DNA of 64,000 nucleotides from Malus domestica (lineage: Eukaryota; Streptophyta; Magnoliopsida; Rosales; Rosaceae). A model generated the notes under the pieces. That model was not told where the DNA came from, searched no databases, and was given only the letters and a program-made list of their open reading frames with translations. A program made the position numbers and the translations under genes. The stretch lies in the NCBI RefSeq assembly GCF_042453785.1, contig NC_091673.1, positions 15,409,501 to 15,473,500 on the forward strand, read 5' to 3'. Numbering within the stretch: the stretch's first letter is position 1; the number at the start of each line of letters is the position of its first letter. This document shows, in pieces, positions 61,243-64,000 of the stretch.

Positions 61243-61342
61243 ATTGGCTTCGGGTTCTATCGGAACTCCGAAGTTAAGCGAGTTCGCGCGAGAGCATTCC
61301 TAGGATGGGTGACCCACCGGAAAGTTCTCGTGTGAGTTCCTA
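61243..61342 (+). promoter_or_regulatory. 5S rRNA-like Pol III promoter segment in Cassandra LTR2
   Basis: Same boxes as in LTR1 (GAAGTTAAGCGAGTT at about 61269-61283; AGGATGGGTGACCCACCGG at about 61302-61320), with fewer departures from the 5S consensus than LTR1 ('tcctaggatggg', 'tctcgtgtgag'). Confidence 0.85.
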
Positions 61343-62039
61343 GAAACAAAACCGTGAGGGCGTGGTCGGGGCCCAAAGCTGACAATATCGTGCTACGGTG
61401 AAGTCGAGCCTGAGATGTGGTGGGGGCCCAGGCCAGGATGTGACAAGAAAGATATAAGAGAGAGGAGAGAGAGATCGGATGTGAGAGAGGAAAGAGGAGA
61501 GAGAGAGAAAAAGTGGGTTCCACATGTTTTTACAAATATATTTAAATAATTTTATCTTTAATTTATTAATATTTAATTAATATTTTTATCCAATTGGATA
61601 GGAGAGTGGGTCCCACTCCAAGCCACATCAGCATTTAACAGAAAAATTAACATACAGACTGATGGAGGTCTGACATTGCAACAAATTCGTAAAATGAGGT
61701 ATGACATTGTAATTTTTAAAACATGAGGTATGAGATTGTGGTTTGACCCATAGTTGAAGTAGTTTTGTGTAATTTACCCTATAATTTAATAATCAAGTTA
61801 TTCCGCATATGCTTCTTTTCCATATGAAGATTGGTAACCAACCAAATTGATTGATTTTGTTTCCCTCTTTTGTTGTGAGGTAATTAAACTCAAAATTAGT
61901 AGAGATTTCATTTGATTTTTTGGTTTCAAATGATTAGAAGCCATGGAGATGATGGTGTGTAGTCAGTGGTGAGAAGCGCAATGGTGGCAGTGCTGTTCTG
62001 TTTCACTCTTTGTTTTTTCGATAATTACTTTTGAATTCA

Positions 62040-62195
62040 TATCCGATATAATACTAAACATAGTATAAATAATATGATAATTAGTCCGATACTGTACCAA
62101 CGTCCGACTAATTTAGTCAGTACTATCCGATGATTATTTATCCTATCCGACTGAAATATTAAGTACAGTCCGACCTACCAAACAAGGCTAGAGTC
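62040..62195. mobile_element. Partial TIR element related to 17016-17860
   Basis: The sequence 'ccgactaatttagtcagtactatccg' type block, 'agtataaataata' and the end 'ccaaacaaggc' match the right arm at 17690-17860 at about 80% by eye. I see no matching left arm within 1 kb, so it is a half element or a rearranged one. Confidence 0.6.
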
Positions 62196-62529
62196 TCCTT
62201 AGCATTTCTAGGAAAGAGAAAATGAAAAAGGAGAATGGGAGATTTCGGAGATTTTTGAAGAAGTATTCAGTCCAAGTCATATGGGCTTCATGTAGAGGGG
62301 TTAAACGAGCAGGCTGGCCCAACCTATTTTAAAAGGGCACGACCCAGATAATTGCTTACCCATCGAAACTTCATGTTGCTTTCCCGCCAAGTAATATATG
62401 CATGGATTTAAAGGCAACACTTGAATCTCCTCCAATAGCATTTGTACGAGTCAAAATTTATGATCCCAAGTATATCTGCAAGTGCCCTTGCTTATATTTA
62501 TTTTATGGCTTATTTTTAGCTACGCTCAC

Positions 62530-62990
62530 GGAACTTAATTTTAATCTTATTTTGCCCTATGTAACACAAAGATCACCACTTGACTTTGTAACTTAAAGTT
62601 TGTTTCATTTTGTTCACTAAAACTTAATTTTGATCATATTTTGCCCTCCAAAACTGTCAGCGTCTCTATAAAACTTAAATTATGCGGATCTGATTTGGGT
62701 GGCCAAACTAATCAATTTCTTATTCTTCTCTTCTATTTTTTTCATCTCTTCAATTTCTTTTAAACTTAATGGTCTTTGATTGTTGATGTTAACGCATAAT
62801 GAAGATTTATAATCAAATTTATTGCAATGTGGCATGGTCTTATTGGGTTGGGTCAGTCATATGTTTTAAGAGACGACCTATAAGTTTCAGGGAGAAGAGG
62901 GTCCACAAGTCAAAGTAGAATGAATTTTAAGTTTCAGATAGTAAAGTAGTGACTTTTGAGTTAAAAAGGGCAAAGTGAGATCCTAATAGA
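62530..62990. mobile_element. Possible inverted-repeat element, ~460 bp
   Basis: Left: 'ttttgcccta' then 'aaagatcaccacttgactttgtaac'-like text (shown in part); right, inverted: 'ctttgccctttttaactcaaaagtcactac'-like text. Arms of ~70 bp pair loosely around an AT-rich interior. Boundaries and target duplication are not defined. Confidence 0.4.
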
Positions 62991-63445
62991 GTTGTAGGAG
63001 GCGTAACCCCTATTTCATTGTACCAAACTCCTGCACATTACGATTGCAAAGAACCGTGTCCCAGATTACTACGTATCAAGAGGTAATCAATTGTCTGCGT
63101 AAGAAATGAAAGAAAGGGGCTTGAGGGGGATTTTAGTGATCTGAAGGACACATGCTATGACCGAGAGGGGATGTTTTGTGTTTACAAGTGATCTCCGAAA
63201 CATGCCCGACAAGTTGAATTTTAGGCATTGTTTGCAGAGTGAAATGTATTTCATGTTTTGGCAAAGCGGTCATTAGCATTGTAAAATGAGGGATGAATAA
63301 AGGAATGCCCTGTTCCCTCTACATCTTTTATGCACAGAAAACTGTTGCTAATTGATCTCTGCATTGCGCGCGTTACTTCAAAGAGGTACATCGGCCAGTG
63401 GGTTATATTGTTTGGGTGGAGGTGTTTGGGCGGATTGGGGTTGAG
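62991..63445. other. Intergenic DNA, nothing firm
   Basis: No supported gene. A short open stretch before a GT at 63083 reads ITIAKNRVPDYYVSR in one frame, but no continuation could be joined. Open frames on the minus strand here are His/Pro/Asn-rich and look like antisense by-products. Confidence 0.4.
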
Positions 63446-63649
63446 GCAGGTTTGGGGATGATGGGGGAGAGGCAAGGGAGGTTGGTGCAGGAGAAGGGGG
63501 AAGAGCTGGGCAACTTTGGGCTTGCGTGCGTGACCCAGATGTTCATCGGATTCCAGTGCAGGAATTTCAGAACAACTTGATTAGGCACATGCCAATGCAA
63601 ACATGGGAGGATTATCTTTCCGATATAGGCTCTCAGACAAAACAATAGC
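63446..63649 (+). other. Unidentified open frame, possible terminal exon
   Basis: An AG acceptor-like site at 63448-63449 (gaggcag|g) is followed by an open frame to TAG at 63647-63649. Its second half reads like normal protein: VHRIPVQEFQNNLIRHMPMQ, then TWEDYLSDIGSQTKQ. A stop lies just upstream in the same frame at 63442. I do not recognise the family and could not find the preceding exon. It could equally be a chance frame; low confidence. Confidence 0.3.
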
Positions 63650-63828
63650 ATTGGGAAAACTGAGCAAGAAACAAATGAAAATCCCTACCCAATTGACCCT
63701 AAACATGCTATCAAAACTCCAGTGGATTTGATCAAATTACAACCTCACTTGTAACGTCATAACAAAGAAGTATAGCAATGCGAAAGCCCTCCTCAATCAA
63801 CTATAGCAGCATTCTCTTAGCAAGGAAT

Positions 63829-63878
<50 letters not shown>

Positions 63879-64000
63879 AAACCCGGAAACATGCAAGCAT
63901 TCTTCAAAACAGCATCAAATTAGAACTAAGCATAAAATATCCAGAACAAGGTCTCACCAAAACACTTCCAAAATCCGCACCAAAAACTCAAACTAGGAAT
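63650..64000. other. Right edge of the window
   Basis: AC-rich and A-rich sequence with a 7-bp tandem repeat (63830-63878). No gene is supported before the window ends. Confidence 0.4.
63830..63878. repeat. (CCGAAAA) 7-bp tandem repeat, nearly 7 copies
   Basis: Perfect AAAACCG units in tandem. It is not the plant telomere repeat (TTTAGGG). A similar period-7 repeat, GCCAAAA, occurs near the other end of the window. Confidence 0.92.

Larger units (their letters stand above)
60735..61445 (+). mobile_element. Cassandra TRIM retrotransposon with 5S-like LTRs, full length
   Basis: LTR1 is 60735-61025 (291 bp) and LTR2 61097-61445 (349 bp); both begin TGTGACATCCCAC and LTR2 ends GGATGTGACA. Right after LTR1 comes TGGTATTAGAGTC (61029-61041), close to the primer binding site for initiator tRNA-Met. 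The internal part is only ~71 bp, with a purine-rich end before LTR2, so there are no genes. Each LTR holds a 5S rRNA-like segment with Pol III boxes. LTR2 is longer because a ~58-bp block (cccaggggagtggatc...) is duplicated in tandem. Flanks ATAAA and AGAAA are near but not identical 5-mers. Mobilisation depends on proteins from other retrotransposons. Confidence 0.92.
55804..61780 (+). mobile_element. Decayed MuDR-like autonomous Mutator element, ~6 kb, with long TIRs
   Basis: About 150 bp at the left (55804-55955) recurs inverted at the right (61600-61780): both carry 'ttacacaaaa(t/c)ta', 'tcaactatgg(a/g)tcaaac' and 'tgggaccca'. Between them lies a MURA-type transposase relic on the plus strand (56283-60106), an 84-bp minisatellite in what was probably an intron, and a Cassandra TRIM insertion (60735-61445). 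The terminal repeats are roughly 75-80% alike by eye, so the element is old. I found no clean 9-bp target duplication. Confidence 0.82.

Noticed and set aside
60828-61342. Two 5S rRNA genes
   Set aside because: Only the internal promoter part of 5S is present, at the same place in two LTR-like repeats with a primer binding site between them; Cassandra explains it.
63403-63651. Minus-strand open frame of 82 codons
   Set aside because: It is the reverse complement of the more protein-like plus-strand frame, and is Pro/Ser/His-rich without a motif.
1-64000. CRISPR arrays, bacterial operons, or a gene cluster
   Set aside because: No spaced identical repeats of that kind; genes are intron-rich, mixed in strand and unrelated in pathway.

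Overview
This is a nuclear window from a flowering plant: intron-rich eukaryotic genes, plant-only families (WPP-domain RanGAP, KAPP, ANP/NPK1 MAPKKK, FANTASTIC FOUR), AT-rich intergenic DNA and plant transposons (MULE, PIF/Harbinger MITEs, Au SINE, Cassandra TRIM, RTE LINE). A woody rosid, most likely Rosaceae (apple/pear type), is my inference from general resemblance; no marker settles it.

Seven protein genes are supported. In order: the first exon of a peroxisomal adenine nucleotide carrier (minus strand, running off the left edge); an ANP/NPK1-type MAPKKK (plus, 17 coding exons, 696 aa); an intronless FAF-like gene (minus, 353 aa); a KAPP-type FHA + PP2C phosphatase (minus, 13 coding exons, 574 aa); a C9orf114/SPOUT1-like methyltransferase (plus, 11 exons, 347 aa); a CHR12/CHR23-type SNF2 chromatin remodeler (plus, 12 exons, about 1087 aa); and RanGAP1 (minus, intronless CDS, 543 aa, with a probable leader intron). 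Exon joins were assembled by hand, checking splice sites and reading phase; every multi-exon model except the carrier closes in frame. The genes are unrelated housekeeping, signalling and development genes, not a cluster. Links are by broad theme only: ANP and RanGAP1 both act at plant cytokinesis, and ANP, KAPP and FAF are signalling or meristem factors.

The rest is dominated by transposons. From 6.5 to 18.3 kb there are no genes, but there are several Mutator-type non-autonomous elements with intact 9-bp target duplications (a 200-bp near-palindrome, two of three copies of a ~154-bp family, and a 954-bp element with a duplicated right arm). From 19.8 to 27.7 kb there are an Au-type SINE and two PIF/Harbinger-type MITEs only 30 bp apart. 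The SPOUT and SNF2 genes carry MITEs in introns, and SNF2 intron 8 holds a decayed RTE-type LINE. From 55.8 to 61.8 kb lies a ~6 kb decayed autonomous MuDR-like element with long terminal inverted repeats, into which a Cassandra TRIM with 5S-rRNA-like LTRs has inserted. The last 2 kb holds a partial TIR element, another inverted-repeat element and one unidentified possible coding exon.

I saw no sign of a new multi-gene system. The most useful second looks are two GC-AG introns in the MAPKKK gene, the composite MULE, the Cassandra-in-MuDR nest, and the unidentified open frame near 63.5 kb.
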